This document shows, piece after piece, positions 37,401-45,915 of a DNA stretch of 64,000 bases. The notes under the pieces were generated by a model, which was not told where the DNA came from, did no database searches, and saw only the letters and a program-made list of their open reading frames with translations. The position numbers were made by a program, and so were the translations under genes. Position 1 is the stretch's first letter; every line of letters begins with the position of its first letter. The DNA comes from Porphyridium purpureum (lineage: Eukaryota; Rhodophyta; Bangiophyceae; Porphyridiales; Porphyridiaceae). Where the stretch lies: assembly GCA_008690995.1 (NCBI GenBank), contig VRMN01000003.1, positions 1,984,001 to 2,048,000 on the forward strand. Direction: 5' to 3'.

Positions 37401-38877
37401 TATCGCATCTAGATGGTTTCGACGACTGCTCCTATACCCGAACTTTGGTCTGATATCTGAGGACGGTTGCTTTGTTCGCTGGCCAGCGGCCAGCGCGGTG
37501 CCTGACGGTCAGCCAGAGCATGTGGCCGAGGACATGATTAGTACACAAATTGCAGATGAGGACACGATTGAACGCATGCTGGAGGACGCGCTTCGGGCTG
37601 AGCAGCGCGTGCCGGAAAGAAACCAGCAGGACTGGAACGAGATCGGCGATGGCGCCCAAACGATGACAAGGAGGGGCAGTGACACTCTTGTAGGAGGCGC
37701 GAATGGGTCGGAGAATGCGAGCAGCATTCGCTCGGCGGATGTCTTTGCCGGGGACGTAGAGAATGTGGAAAACTCGAGGAGACTTTTGGGCAAATGGGAA
37801 TCGTTTGTCCAAGGCATTGCGCTGCAGGAGCGTGTACCGATCACAGACTTGACCATAGTCGAGGGCTCATCGCCGGCTCAATGGGGTACTCACGCGAGCA
37901 TGTACAGCCACGTTCCGTCCCCGCAATTTACCATCAACACACGGAGCCCGCATGACTCGCGACCGAGAAGTCCGAATTCGCTCTCTGGATCTGAGGTGAC
38001 TTACGCTGATGGCGGTGTCGACGATGCATTGCCTGCGGCTTCTGCGCGCTTTGCAGCAGCGTCAGACGCACTTGAGAATGCAGCAGATTTAGGGACCGCA
38101 AATCGCGCCTCCGTCCCGGTACCCTTGCCAATGCCCGTGCCAGTGCCTGTACCTGAGCGCTCGCGCAGTCGCAATGTTCATGGCGGGGGAAGCAGCACTG
38201 ATTTAAGCCGTGCAAACAGTGCCAGTGGGCCTCGTAGCTTTTTAAGTGCAAGTGGTATGTCAGTTTCAGACCGTTCGCCTTTCCGTCGCTTTCTGGTCGA
38301 CTCGGAGCATGCACCGGACGTTTTGGAAGAGTTGGTGGTGTCTGATACACTTGAGTGGAAGGAGTCTGTGATTTCCGTGATGAAGCACTTTTCGGAGCGC
38401 ACGCCGGGCGCGTTTCTCGAGGAAGGCGAAGCGATTGTGACTTGGCACTACCATGACGCAGACGCTGACTTTGGCAAGTGGCAGTCGCGCGATTTACATC
38501 GCCACCTTGAAGCATTCATGCTGCGCAGCGTCATCTCAAGCGACCAGGTCGCCAAGTGGATCCGCGTGTGCCCTGTTGGCGCAGACCGCGTGTCATCTGT
38601 TGAGCGCGTTTGCCAGGTGATGTGCCACCTGTGTGACTACTTTCTGTACGTCGGCTGCGACGGGACGGATAATCATGTGTTCGAGACGATCCGCAGGAAC
38701 AACGGTGAGCTCCTACAGAAAGCGTCGTTTGTCGGTGAAGTGGAGACTGTCTTTGTGGGCTCGCGAGGGCTAAACTCATCCGCGCGGTATTGTGTTGACT
38801 CACCGGCGGCATTTCTCGATGCTTTGCGCGTCATCGTGGGCATTGCGCCTCCCAATCTTCCCAGTGGTCGATCGTGA
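34450..38877 (+). CDS. Trehalose-6-phosphate synthase/phosphatase-like protein (class II type), probably non-catalytic
   Basis: Class II TPS proteins fuse a GT20 synthase domain to a HAD phosphatase domain. From ATG 34450 it has 1,475 residues. The first 400 or so are low complexity with a His/Gln/Glu run. The GT20 region begins near NFVWVGRY, with EEGDLIWVHDYHLLLLPAML (His-Asp at about 562), LGADLVGFYTYAYSKQF and VRDGMRLLPHDW. The normal VDRLDYTKG, whose Arg and Lys hold the donor phosphate, is replaced by IDYMDDLFAG (Tyr at about 698), so both are missing. In the phosphatase domain the HAD motif DYDGTL is replaced by FRLEGAL (about 939), losing the nucleophile Asp, and the final GDDxSDE motif is GCDGTDNH. 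ERTPGAFLEE and WHYHDADADFGKWQ are retained. A regulatory or scaffold role is inferred. Confidence 0.88.
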   Translation: MAEDGPHDRGERAMPQRDNTSVENSRVSSILYNSEASAALARPSPVSLSPNSVDSAEREGGECAELVESLSALESSGFDSSQKPLTALPSTVVDEQFVTSIGLVSKEDGLDALGSDEADADAGPELLLSKRLAFSLEDAANAGSQEAAEALAELAASSHHPESGTFSIASQLSSAAAAYWAQNQQIQEEHQKQQHEQEHRQQQQQEDRNRGGKEQSVPPQGQPISSRKSPALNAAPVARPSPRSEATRTLPSPQLQALVRRASELTRDSGSVANSVAKHHREFSDIEEILFENLSSEAIQSRSLEEVLADADSLEQVLLSHLHDVLANLNAVRGKKRLLRNRRVSANSKAFGNEKDKNRRNGPLGNDAFEWSSAQEQQNPKRIISISACLPSIEERKNPLFSLHMPAAGFPPNAMGLVEEATDLNFVWVGRYLCDDPDQYPPGRNWRRVMSDHKDTHTHAHPLHSSHLYTAHGSAGGDYGSSTVSTSSAILSGSIAVRIPEELIESFSNFCNNTLWRLLHYDYDSLGDEKEEVEWEAYKAVNMRFAEVVAEFYEEGDLIWVHDYHLLLLPAMLRKRLWKAKIGAFLYVPFPSQEIFRILPQRVEVLRGILGADLVGFYTYAYSKQFVASCFRLLGLEGTPKGIETDEPGNRTCELGIYPGGSNVNALRRLRQSPIVHARVDEFQRSFAGMQIIVGIDYMDDLFAGLLHKLLAFGEFLRENPSFLGNVVLVQVGLELDDVSNESHGPFLNSLGIAHSSVQHLSTLVNEHVGRINAKYGTLTYSPVHFVRSRPNTVELVSLMAAGHVCIMSCVRDGMRLLPHDWTVCQHGGNMGPLILSNFSGSSQSFALAVHVNPWDTTAVATAYLDCLKMSPEEKRMRDDAAYRFVSTHTAQLWGTNFLEDLASVQVNQRWTGPLPAMQVPSMRDAFASSQKYRMLMFRLEGALMSHQNVVQLAAPSSSVLQLLSTLLDDTRNLVFVLTWRDRRIASRWFRRLLLYPNFGLISEDGCFVRWPAASAVPDGQPEHVAEDMISTQIADEDTIERMLEDALRAEQRVPERNQQDWNEIGDGAQTMTRRGSDTLVGGANGSENASSIRSADVFAGDVENVENSRRLLGKWESFVQGIALQERVPITDLTIVEGSSPAQWGTHASMYSHVPSPQFTINTRSPHDSRPRSPNSLSGSEVTYADGGVDDALPAASARFAAASDALENAADLGTANRASVPVPLPMPVPVPVPERSRSRNVHGGGSSTDLSRANSASGPRSFLSASGMSVSDRSPFRRFLVDSEHAPDVLEELVVSDTLEWKESVISVMKHFSERTPGAFLEEGEAIVTWHYHDADADFGKWQSRDLHRHLEAFMLRSVISSDQVAKWIRVCPVGADRVSSVERVCQVMCHLCDYFLYVGCDGTDNHVFETIRRNNGELLQKASFVGEVETVFVGSRGLNSSARYCVDSPAAFLDALRVIVGIAPPNLPSGRS

Positions 38878-39239
38878 ACGTTCTCACGGAGTGCAAGCAT
38901 GCTTGAGCGCTTGCGCTTCCACGAATTGCACTCTTGTAAATGTTTACCGTGCTTATGCGACGACTTCTGTGCGTGCATGCGCGCCGCCACTTGTGTTGGG
39001 AGTCGCAATTCAAATAAAGAGCGAGGCTTCAGCCCGCCTTGGTTTTATCAGCCGTTCATAGTGTGTAGTCCGATGCTAAGACGCCAAGCCAGATGCAGCC
39101 GTGATTGTAGTGTGAGGGGGTGTCGGAATGTACTCCAATGACCGAGAAAGGGGAATCGCGCTGGTAGCCCAGCACCGTGCACGCGAAGAGACCCTTCTCC
39201 AATACCCAGAACACACTCACGGAAAGAAGCAAACGACAT
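38878..39239. other. Convergent 3' intergenic region (TPS-like / eL18)
   Basis: 362 bases holding the 3' ends of the two genes. AATAAA-like CAAATAAAGAG occurs at about 39012-39022 and could be the TPS-like polyadenylation signal. No gene seen. Confidence 0.5.
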
Positions 39240-39824
39240 TTACACGTTCGGGCGCGGCTTCGTCTTGTAGCCTCGCGAAGAGCGCCTTCCGCGTGCCATT
39301 TCCTGCTTGCGGTTCTTGGTACTTGAGCGAACATACGGCTTGACGTGACCCTTGGCGTGGCCCCTGAAGTGCTTGTACACTTCTCTGCAGTGCTTCTTGC
39401 CGCGCAACAGCAGCGTGTTCTGGCCGAGCGGCGCACGCAATGCGAGCTGGTCGAAAGTGATGCATTCACCCCCGGCCTTTTGGATCCTGTCCCTGGCCGA
39501 GTCTGAGAACTTGAGCGCGCACACGGTCATCTTTGGCACGTCCAGGAGCCGCTCGTCATCAAGCACCTTGCCGACGATCACCGCGACCTTGCCCTCGCCG
39601 GCGGCGGCGTGCTGCGCCAACTTTGACAGCGAAATCGGCATCGCGTTTGTTCTGCTCATAAACATGCGGCGCAGCACAACTTTGTTGAACTTTGCGTCTG
39701 TACGGCGCGCGAGGAAGCGGTACAACTTGACCAGCAGCAGCAGGTACGGATCCTCGCTCTTTGGTGCCTGCCGGCGGGACTTTTTCGCAAAGGTGTTTCC
39801 ACCCTTTTCCAGATCGATACCCAT
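39240..39824 (-). CDS. 60S ribosomal protein eL18
   Basis: Structural protein of the large cytosolic ribosomal subunit. The 194-residue protein starts at the ATG at 39822-39824. It opens [18 protein letters not shown], then [17 protein letters not shown] and [20 protein letters not shown], and includes VVGKV-like [18 protein letters not shown]. It ends with the basic tail [20 protein letters not shown]. All parts match eL18, and the length is close to the usual 180-190. The plus strand upstream is CT-rich, so the leader is purine-rich on the sense strand. Confidence 0.96.
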   Translation of the reverse strand: MGIDLEKGGNTFAKKSRRQAPKSEDPYLLLLVKLYRFLARRTDAKFNKVVLRRMFMSRTNAMPISLSKLAQHAAAGEGKVAVIVGKVLDDERLLDVPKMTVCALKFSDSARDRIQKAGGECITFDQLALRAPLGQNTLLLRGKKHCREVYKHFRGHAKGHVKPYVRSSTKNRKQEMARGRRSSRGYKTKPRPNV

Positions 39825-40507
39825 GTCTGCACCGAACCGCGCGGGGCGTTATCCCTTACTCCCTTTCTTTCTCTCTCCCCTATCCAACCTCCCGCAACAG
39901 CCTCCTCCTCTTCCCTTCGCACACCATCTTGTTCTACTCCCCGACTAAACATGGCGCTCCCGCTTTCTCAGTTGCACACGACGGCCGCGGACGATAGAGG
40001 TACAGCAAACCCGCACACCCGAACTCCTGCAAAACACGCTCGTTTATAAAAGGTACAGTGATGGTGATAGCGCGTATGTGTGTTTGTGTGTTTTTGCGTA
40101 GGAGTGCTTGGGCGTAAAATGAAAGGATGGAGCAAGAAACCCTGGAGCTAACCGATGGGGACAAGTCAGAATGAGGGTTTTCGACGCTGCTGTGCGCTCA
40201 CGCGCGGAAGTACAGTTGGCCGAATGGTAAGGGAGGTACAGGCAGTGAACGAGCTGCTGTGCGGGCTGCGCTCCGGGAGATTCCCAGCAACAGCAAAGAC
40301 GGTTTCATAGGAGCGCAGCGTTTGCGTAGTAAAGAAGGGCGCGTTAGTAGAGAGCGATGTGGATGAGTGAAGGTGCGCAGTGAGAGGTGTAGGGGGGAGG
40401 GAGAGAGAGAAGGGACGGCACGAAGAGAAAGGGGCAAGGCTGTGAACGTGCGTGGCTCATGTGCGGTAGGTATCGGTGCGTGTAGGAGAGAGGAACATAC
40501 AGGGGAT
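39825..40507. promoter_or_regulatory. Divergent promoter region, eL18 / phycobilisome linker
   Basis: A 683-base head-to-head spacer with two exact GTACAGT copies (40053-40059 and 40210-40216) and a related GTACAGC near 40000. A TTTATAAAAGG box at 40043-40053 directly abuts the first copy. The last 130 bases before the linker gene are purine-rich (GGGAGGGAGAGAGAG). Confidence 0.45.
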
Positions 40508-41980
40508 ATGGCGTTTGTCAATGGGTTTAGCGGCGGCGCGGCGGCCGTGCCGCGGCGAGGCGTGGCGAGAGTGTGCGCGCAAAGGGTGGTCATGAAGGTG
40601 GTGGATCGCCTGGATAGCCAGCCCAGCGCGGCGTTCGAGCAGACGAAGCAGGTGTATACCTTCTCGCGGTACATTCTGGGCCCGCACCGCGCCGTGGTCG
40701 CGCCGGTCGCCATGGATCCGTCCGAGAAGGAGGTCGTGCTGCGCGCGGTGTACAGGCAGGTGTTTGGCAACGCATACATCATGGAGGAGGAACGCGCGGA
40801 GCTGCGGGTGATGGAGTCCCAGTTCCTGCTGGGAGAGCTCTCGGTGAAGGAGCTCGTGCGCGCGTTGGCCAAGAGCTCCACCTACAAGGTGCGCTTCTTC
40901 GAGGGCGCTGTCCAGTACAGGTTCATTGAGCTGTGCTTTAAGCATTTGCTGGGTCGCGCCCCAGATAACCACGAGGAAATCGCGGTGCACATGCGCAAGT
41001 ACCAGCAGGAAGGATATGACGCGGAGATCGACAGCTACCTCGACGCCGGCGAGTACGACAACGTGTTTGGTGATGACACGGTGCCGTTCCTGCGCTTCCG
41101 TGGCGTGTACACGCCGTGCGACTCGTTCAACCGCCAGTGCGCTCTGCAGGGTGGATGGGCTAACTCGGACAAGGCAATGGGTGGTGCGGCGCTGTCTGGC
41201 TACAACGGGTCGGACGGTCGCCAGATGAGCACGATGATTGGAAACTACATTTCCGGCAAGCCCATTCCGTATGAGAAAGTTGCCGCGGATACGCCGCTCA
41301 AGTCGACCGCGCCCAACTGGTACGCGCGCCCGAACCCGGCGCTCGCACCGCAGCCGGCTTATGTGTCTGCCAAGGAAATCGCCGAGCTGAGGAGCCGCGT
41401 CAGCAAACTGGAAGCAGCGTGGTCCGTGGCAGTCAAGCAATCAGCAGCGGCCAAGGACACTGTGGAGACGTGGCGTGCTGCAGCGAAGGAGATGGCCGCC
41501 ATGCGGGGCATCTCGCCCATGGGCGAAGCTTACTTTGGCGGAATTGCGCAGAAGGTTGACAATGGAGCGCTTGCGCAGCTTGGCAACAAGGCGTCTTCGT
41601 ACAAGAAGTACTTGTACGCGATTGAGACGGACGAGGTGAGTCGGCTTGAGGTGGATCTGGAGGAAGCCAAGGGTCAGCTGCGCGTCCTGGAGGCGGCGAT
41701 GGCGAAGAGCACACCCATGACCCGCACGGCTGAATTCAAGACCTTGACGAAGAATGTGGCGGCCGTGACTGCGGCCGAGAAGGCCGATCCGCTGTCAAAG
41801 CGCCCGCGTATCTCCGCGTCCCGGCCAAAGCCCACCCCAGCGGCGGCCAAAATGGCAGCGGCGGAGAAGAAGAAGGGCCCATTCGGCTTGTCGGTGCCAA
41901 GCTTGCCAAATCTGCCAAACCTGCCGAAGCTGCCGAGCCTTAGTCTGCCCAAGGTGAGCCTGCCGTTTGGCAAGAAGTAA
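40508..41980 (+). CDS. Phycobilisome linker polypeptide (Pfam00427-type rod linker), nuclear-encoded
   Basis: Rod linkers sit inside stacks of phycobiliprotein hexamers and set rod length and energy flow. From ATG 40508 it has 490 residues. About 35 N-terminal residues (FVNGFSGGAAAVPRRGVAR) form a plastid transit peptide. The linker domain spans about residues 60-200: AVYRQVFGNAYIMEEERAEL, LLGELSVKELVRALAKS, RFIELCFKHLLGRAPDNHEE and DNVFGDDTVPFLRF. After it come NWYARPNP, a coiled coil (about 300-350 and 380-420), a Lys/Pro/Ala linker and a Leu-Pro repeat tail (SLPNLPNLPKLPSLSLPK). The long C-terminal part goes beyond a minimal cyanobacterial linker and fits red-algal rod linkers. Which rod position it occupies is unknown. 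Confidence 0.93.
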   Translation: MAFVNGFSGGAAAVPRRGVARVCAQRVVMKVVDRLDSQPSAAFEQTKQVYTFSRYILGPHRAVVAPVAMDPSEKEVVLRAVYRQVFGNAYIMEEERAELRVMESQFLLGELSVKELVRALAKSSTYKVRFFEGAVQYRFIELCFKHLLGRAPDNHEEIAVHMRKYQQEGYDAEIDSYLDAGEYDNVFGDDTVPFLRFRGVYTPCDSFNRQCALQGGWANSDKAMGGAALSGYNGSDGRQMSTMIGNYISGKPIPYEKVAADTPLKSTAPNWYARPNPALAPQPAYVSAKEIAELRSRVSKLEAAWSVAVKQSAAAKDTVETWRAAAKEMAAMRGISPMGEAYFGGIAQKVDNGALAQLGNKASSYKKYLYAIETDEVSRLEVDLEEAKGQLRVLEAAMAKSTPMTRTAEFKTLTKNVAAVTAAEKADPLSKRPRISASRPKPTPAAAKMAAAEKKKGPFGLSVPSLPNLPNLPKLPSLSLPKVSLPFGKK

Positions 41981-42641
41981 GAAAGCGCGTAAACGTACAC
42001 CTGTGGATTTGTTGGCATCCTGACGTGGATTGAAGAGTTAGCCCAACAGTAATAAAAACCAATGCGAATCTAAATCTGCGTCGGTGTGCAAGCCCGCGTG
42101 AGTTGGTAGCTGCGACTTGCGCCTCGCGCGTCAGGCGGACACGCTCGGCCGCCTTCCTGTCCCGGGCGCCTTGTCCACGACGTGCTCTTCGCGGCACCGC
42201 AGCCACGCACGCCACCCTGCTGCCTCGCAGCGCCCGCGCGCGACTCGGCCGCGTGTGATGCGGACCGCGCTTGCTCCGTCGCGACCGCGGCGTGCACGCT
42301 GTGCCCCCCACCGAACCCTCGTTCAGTTTGTGAGAGTGCACAGGGGCGTGGCGCACGCGCGCGGATGGGTACGCATGCTTTCCGACACAAGACGCTGTGC
42401 TCACATACGAAAGGAGTCGATTTTGATAGAAGAGTCGACGCGGTGGAGCCGGTTCGTGACTTGAGCCGTGCGGTCACGCAGGGGGTAAGAGAGAGACAGA
42501 GAGAGAGAGATAGCCGAGAGGGAAAGGGAATCAGCGGACTGGCGGTCGGGTGACAGAGACAGGGACACACAGAGAGAGACAGAGAGAGAGGTGGAAGGGG
42601 TGGTGGTGAGGGGGAGGGTGTGAGGCTGGGTCTCGGTAGGA
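41981..42641. other. Intergenic region before the sugar transporter
   Basis: 661 bases. AATAAA at about 42050 may end the linker transcript. From about 42480 to the start codon the plus strand is a GA-rich leader (GAGAGAGACAGAGAGAG). No gene seen; minus-strand frames here are translations of the repeat. Confidence 0.5.
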
Positions 42642-43787
42642 ATGGACGGGATGTCGAATGGACAGCCGGCCGGAGGCGGGCTGGAGAAGGAGCGCGTGGC
42701 GGTGGCGGTGCAGCAGCAGCAGCAGCAGCAGGCGCAGGCGCAGATGCAGGCGCAGCAGGGCAGACATGCGCATGTCACGCGCACGTATATGGGCGCGGTG
42801 ATCATGTCGTACGCGTCGGCGTCCCTGGGCGGCGTGTTTGTGAACAAGGCATGTCTCTCCGGCTTCAATTTCCAGTTCCCCATCACCATTGTGTTCCTCC
42901 AGCTGCTCGTGTCGGTCGCCGTCATGTCGCTGCTCCGCCTGTTCAGACTCATCGAGATCCCAAAGCGAACCACAAAGCAAATCGCGTTTCTGCTCTATCC
43001 GGCCGTTTTCTTCGTCGCAAACGTGTCCGTCGGCCTCACCGCGCTGGGGCTCGTCAATATCCCCATGTTTTCTGCGTTTCGCAGACTCACCGTCCTGAAC
43101 GTGATGGTCATGGAATGGTACGTACTGAAAAAGCAATCCTCCATGGCGATCAAGTACTGCGTGCTCTTCATGGTCTTTGGATCGATCGTTGCGGCGTACG
43201 GCGACATCACGTTCGACCCGCTCGGCTACTTTCTGGTCTTCTTGAATAACTTGCTTACAGCGGGCAACCTGGTCTCCATCAAGAAGGCAACGCAGGTTGT
43301 TCAGCTAGACGCCATGGCCATGTTTTATTACGTTTCGCTGGTCTCACTGCCCATCGTGCTCGCGCTTGGCCTTGCGACGGGCGAGCTGGCGCGAGCCTAC
43401 CTGGACTTTTCAAGCCGGCCAGAGCTCCATGGCCCTGGCTTTGCGTTCGCACTGGTGCTGAGCGCATCTTCCGCGTTTGCAATCAACTATACGACCAACT
43501 TATGCACGCAGGTGACATCGGCGCTCATCACGTGCATTACAGGGCAAACGAAGAACGTGCTGCAGACCTTAATCGGGATATTTAGCTGGGGTTACGAAGC
43601 GTCACCTTTGAACTTGTTGGGCCTGTTCTTGGCACTCGTGGCCAGCTGCTTCTTCGCGACGGTTAAATACAGGGAGGGTCGCGAGAAGGAAAAGGACCCG
43701 TCAAGCCTTCCCGCGGGTGAGAAGTCGTCCGCGCTGGAAGAACTAGACGAACGCATACCGACAGCAGAGGAGGTAAGGCAACAATAG
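42642..43787 (+). CDS. Nucleotide-sugar transporter (SLC35D-like, NST/TPT family)
   Basis: Exchanges a cytosolic nucleotide sugar for the nucleoside monophosphate across Golgi or ER membranes. The 381-residue protein starts at ATG 42642. After a Gln-rich N-terminus come about ten membrane segments. Family-like pieces are ASLGGVFVNKACLSGFNFQF, AFRRLTVLNVMVMEWYVLK, GDITFDPLGYFLVFLNNLL and CTQVTSALITCITGQTKNVL. The tail is Lys/Glu-rich and cytosolic. The FRRLTVL and NLLTA pattern resembles SLC35D (UDP-sugar or GDP-mannose carriers). Substrate cannot be named from sequence. It could serve cell-wall polysaccharide synthesis together with Golgi transferases such as the GT25 gene in this window; that is inference. 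Confidence 0.88.
   Translation: MDGMSNGQPAGGGLEKERVAVAVQQQQQQQAQAQMQAQQGRHAHVTRTYMGAVIMSYASASLGGVFVNKACLSGFNFQFPITIVFLQLLVSVAVMSLLRLFRLIEIPKRTTKQIAFLLYPAVFFVANVSVGLTALGLVNIPMFSAFRRLTVLNVMVMEWYVLKKQSSMAIKYCVLFMVFGSIVAAYGDITFDPLGYFLVFLNNLLTAGNLVSIKKATQVVQLDAMAMFYYVSLVSLPIVLALGLATGELARAYLDFSSRPELHGPGFAFALVLSASSAFAINYTTNLCTQVTSALITCITGQTKNVLQTLIGIFSWGYEASPLNLLGLFLALVASCFFATVKYREGREKEKDPSSLPAGEKSSALEELDERIPTAEEVRQQ
42711..42731 (+). repeat. (CAG)7 run encoding polyglutamine
   Basis: Seven exact CAG codons in the N-terminus of the sugar transporter, followed by a mixed Gln/Ala stretch. Confidence 0.95.
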
Positions 43788-43959
43788 TCCTTTGTGTTTT
43801 GCTCCTTCTGTGTCCTATTGTTTTTCTCTGCTTCACATTTCCTCGCGATGTGCACGGTAATCGCTCACCTCCAATTCACTCCATATTCGTGTAAATAAAT
43901 GCAGCGCACGGTCGTTCCTTTTCTGTACAGGTTCGCAGCACCTGGCTGCAACTACGGGG

Positions 43960-45564
43960 CTACCTACCTACCTGGGAGCCGTTTTCGCCTTCACGCTTCT
44001 GCCTTTGATTTTGCCTGTACAATTCCACTGTGCGCGTGACTTTCTCCCGCGTGCGAAAACTCCGACTGATGAGAGGTCTTACGTCGTCCGAGTCGATCAA
44101 ATGCGACAGGAAATCGAGCAAGATAAGCAGCTCGCGATCGCTGTCATCGTCAAACCACGTGGAGATGGGAATCAGATTATCAATGTGCACGAGCGGGCTG
44201 GCCTGCGGCGAATTATCGACCAGCACGAGATGCCGTAAGTCGCGCCCAAGCACGGTCAAGTCCTTGATGTAATTGCTGTTGATTTGCAGACAGCTATCTC
44301 GGAAGCAGCGGTGATGAATCCACTTTTTCTGCGGATCAATAATGTCGAGCAGGCGGTCCGCATACGCCTCATGGGACGCTGTGAAGATCACCACCTCAAA
44401 GAAACCGCTTACCTCTGCGAGAAAATGATCCAGAAACGGCCGCTTCTTCGCATAGACTGTATGCGTGGCACCGCCAAAGTCCACATCGAAAGTGACGTCC
44501 CATTTGCGCACAGCGTCTGTGGAGCAGTGCACCAGCGTTTCGTCGAGATCCAGCACAAGGGTTACACGCGGTGCGCCCGCCATTTTCGGGCTCAGGCTCG
44601 GCGCGCGCTTGGGGAAAAGCGACAGCGGCGGTAGCGAGGCAATGAATAAATAAATCTCGTAATCTTCCAAGAGTTCTTGTGAGGCTGAGGCTACCAGTTC
44701 TGCGGCAGCGTCCACATGAGTTTGTGGTATCACTGGTTCTGGAGCAAATACCGCATCGCGCGCATCAGATTCAGAAGCAGTTGTAGTGCCGAGGGCCGGC
44801 TCCTCTGGCTTTGTTTCGCTTGCATCCACCGCCACTGCGAGTGGTACGCTCTCAAGCACAAGGTCGGAAAGAAGCACAACTTGTCCGCTTGCCGCGTCGG
44901 GCTCTCCAGCACTGTATGTTATGTCGTCGTCTTCTCTGCCCCGCTTTTTTTGCCGTGATGGATGATGTTCCTTCTCGTTTCCGAACGATTCTTCCTGCTC
45001 CATTTCGACTAACTCGACTCCTGAAACGCCCGCCGCATGTTCAGGTAAGAGGGGCGGCTTGCGTGCGGTTGCTGAAAATAATGCGGTGATTGGCATCAAC
45101 AAGTATTTGAGCGAGCGTCCAATCGCAAGCGTTGAATTCTCCAGCGATCTTGCCAGCGAGGTAGGCGCGGAGGCGGCGCTCTTGTCCTGCGTCTGCGGCG
45201 CGACGACATCGACGCATGGCCCGTCTTTCCTGTCCGGTGCCGCTTCTCGCCGCGCAGTGTCACTGTGCTTTTGTTCAACCGCCGCGGCGTCGCTGTTTCC
45301 ACCAACAACAGCCCTTCGCTTGCGCGCTCGTCCTGCCACACGGTCATCTCCCAGCTCCAGACCTTCTGAGTCCCGCGAAGCAGAAACCCCTCCAGTTGCA
45401 CGTTCAGCCGCCATGTAGTGCACAGACCGGCGCGTGTGCCGAGCGGGCACCGACTTTGCGTGCGACAGTGTTTCCGTTGCATATCTTCCACGAAGTCGTC
45501 GCACACGGAGCATTGCCGGTACCAGCGCGGAGCCCCGTCGTGGTCGAGAAGAGGACGGTTCCAT
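43960..45564 (-). CDS. FCP/SCP-type (HAD) protein phosphatase
   Basis: Ser/Thr phosphatases of this family act on the RNA polymerase II C-terminal domain, SMADs or lipin (Dullard type). From the ATG at 45562-45564 it has 534 residues. The first 330 are low complexity and charged. The catalytic domain starts with VTLVLDLDETLVHCS (DxDxT, Asp339 and Asp341), continues with YAKKRPFLDHFLAEVSGFFE, VVIFTASHEAYADRLLDIID and LTVLGRDLRHLVLVDNSPQA, and ends with LLDFLSHL. These are the motifs of SCP and Dullard enzymes, and no BRCT domain follows, so it is not full FCP1. An ATG at 45622-45624 would add a short hydrophobic stretch (ACWLWLCLCFSLCL) that could be a membrane anchor. Start uncertain. Confidence 0.88.
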   Translation of the reverse strand: MEPSSSRPRRGSALVPAMLRVRRLRGRYATETLSHAKSVPARHTRRSVHYMAAERATGGVSASRDSEGLELGDDRVAGRARKRRAVVGGNSDAAAVEQKHSDTARREAAPDRKDGPCVDVVAPQTQDKSAASAPTSLARSLENSTLAIGRSLKYLLMPITALFSATARKPPLLPEHAAGVSGVELVEMEQEESFGNEKEHHPSRQKKRGREDDDITYSAGEPDAASGQVVLLSDLVLESVPLAVAVDASETKPEEPALGTTTASESDARDAVFAPEPVIPQTHVDAAAELVASASQELLEDYEIYLFIASLPPLSLFPKRAPSLSPKMAGAPRVTLVLDLDETLVHCSTDAVRKWDVTFDVDFGGATHTVYAKKRPFLDHFLAEVSGFFEVVIFTASHEAYADRLLDIIDPQKKWIHHRCFRDSCLQINSNYIKDLTVLGRDLRHLVLVDNSPQASPLVHIDNLIPISTWFDDDSDRELLILLDFLSHLIDSDDVRPLISRSFRTREKVTRTVELYRQNQRQKREGENGSQVGR

Positions 45565-45915
45565 CTCTCTGAGACACAAACTGAAACACAAACACAACCA
45601 CAACCAACACGCTGTTGCCCCCATCCATCTCCCCAATACCTCCTCCCATATCGCGGCACTCACCGTTCCCCGTCAAACTTTTGAAACGGTACGTACACTT
45701 CACTGTACTCCAAAATCTCCGAGGAACCGTACCCCCTCCAAATCAGAAGTACAGTTGGAGGATATAGCTACGTTAATTTCTAATGTTAAAAAATGCGATG
45801 TGAAAGTGAGCTGGTGCGGGACCCAAGTGCGAGTCTCGGTGAAGACCTTAAAAGGTACAAAGCAGAGCGAACAACAGGCGGAGAAAGGGCTCACGGGGGA
45901 AGGGGGAAGTATGCT
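45565..45915. promoter_or_regulatory. Divergent promoter region, FCP/SCP phosphatase / DCUN1
   Basis: 351-base head-to-head spacer with two oppositely oriented GTACAGT copies: ACTGTAC at 45702-45708 (about 138 bases before the phosphatase) and GTACAGT at 45749-45755 (about 161 before DCUN1). The DCUN1-side leader is purine-rich. Confidence 0.5.

Noticed and set aside
40457-41440. 327-residue minus-strand frame opposite the linker gene
   Set aside because: It is an antisense shadow with no family; the plus frame is a clear linker domain.
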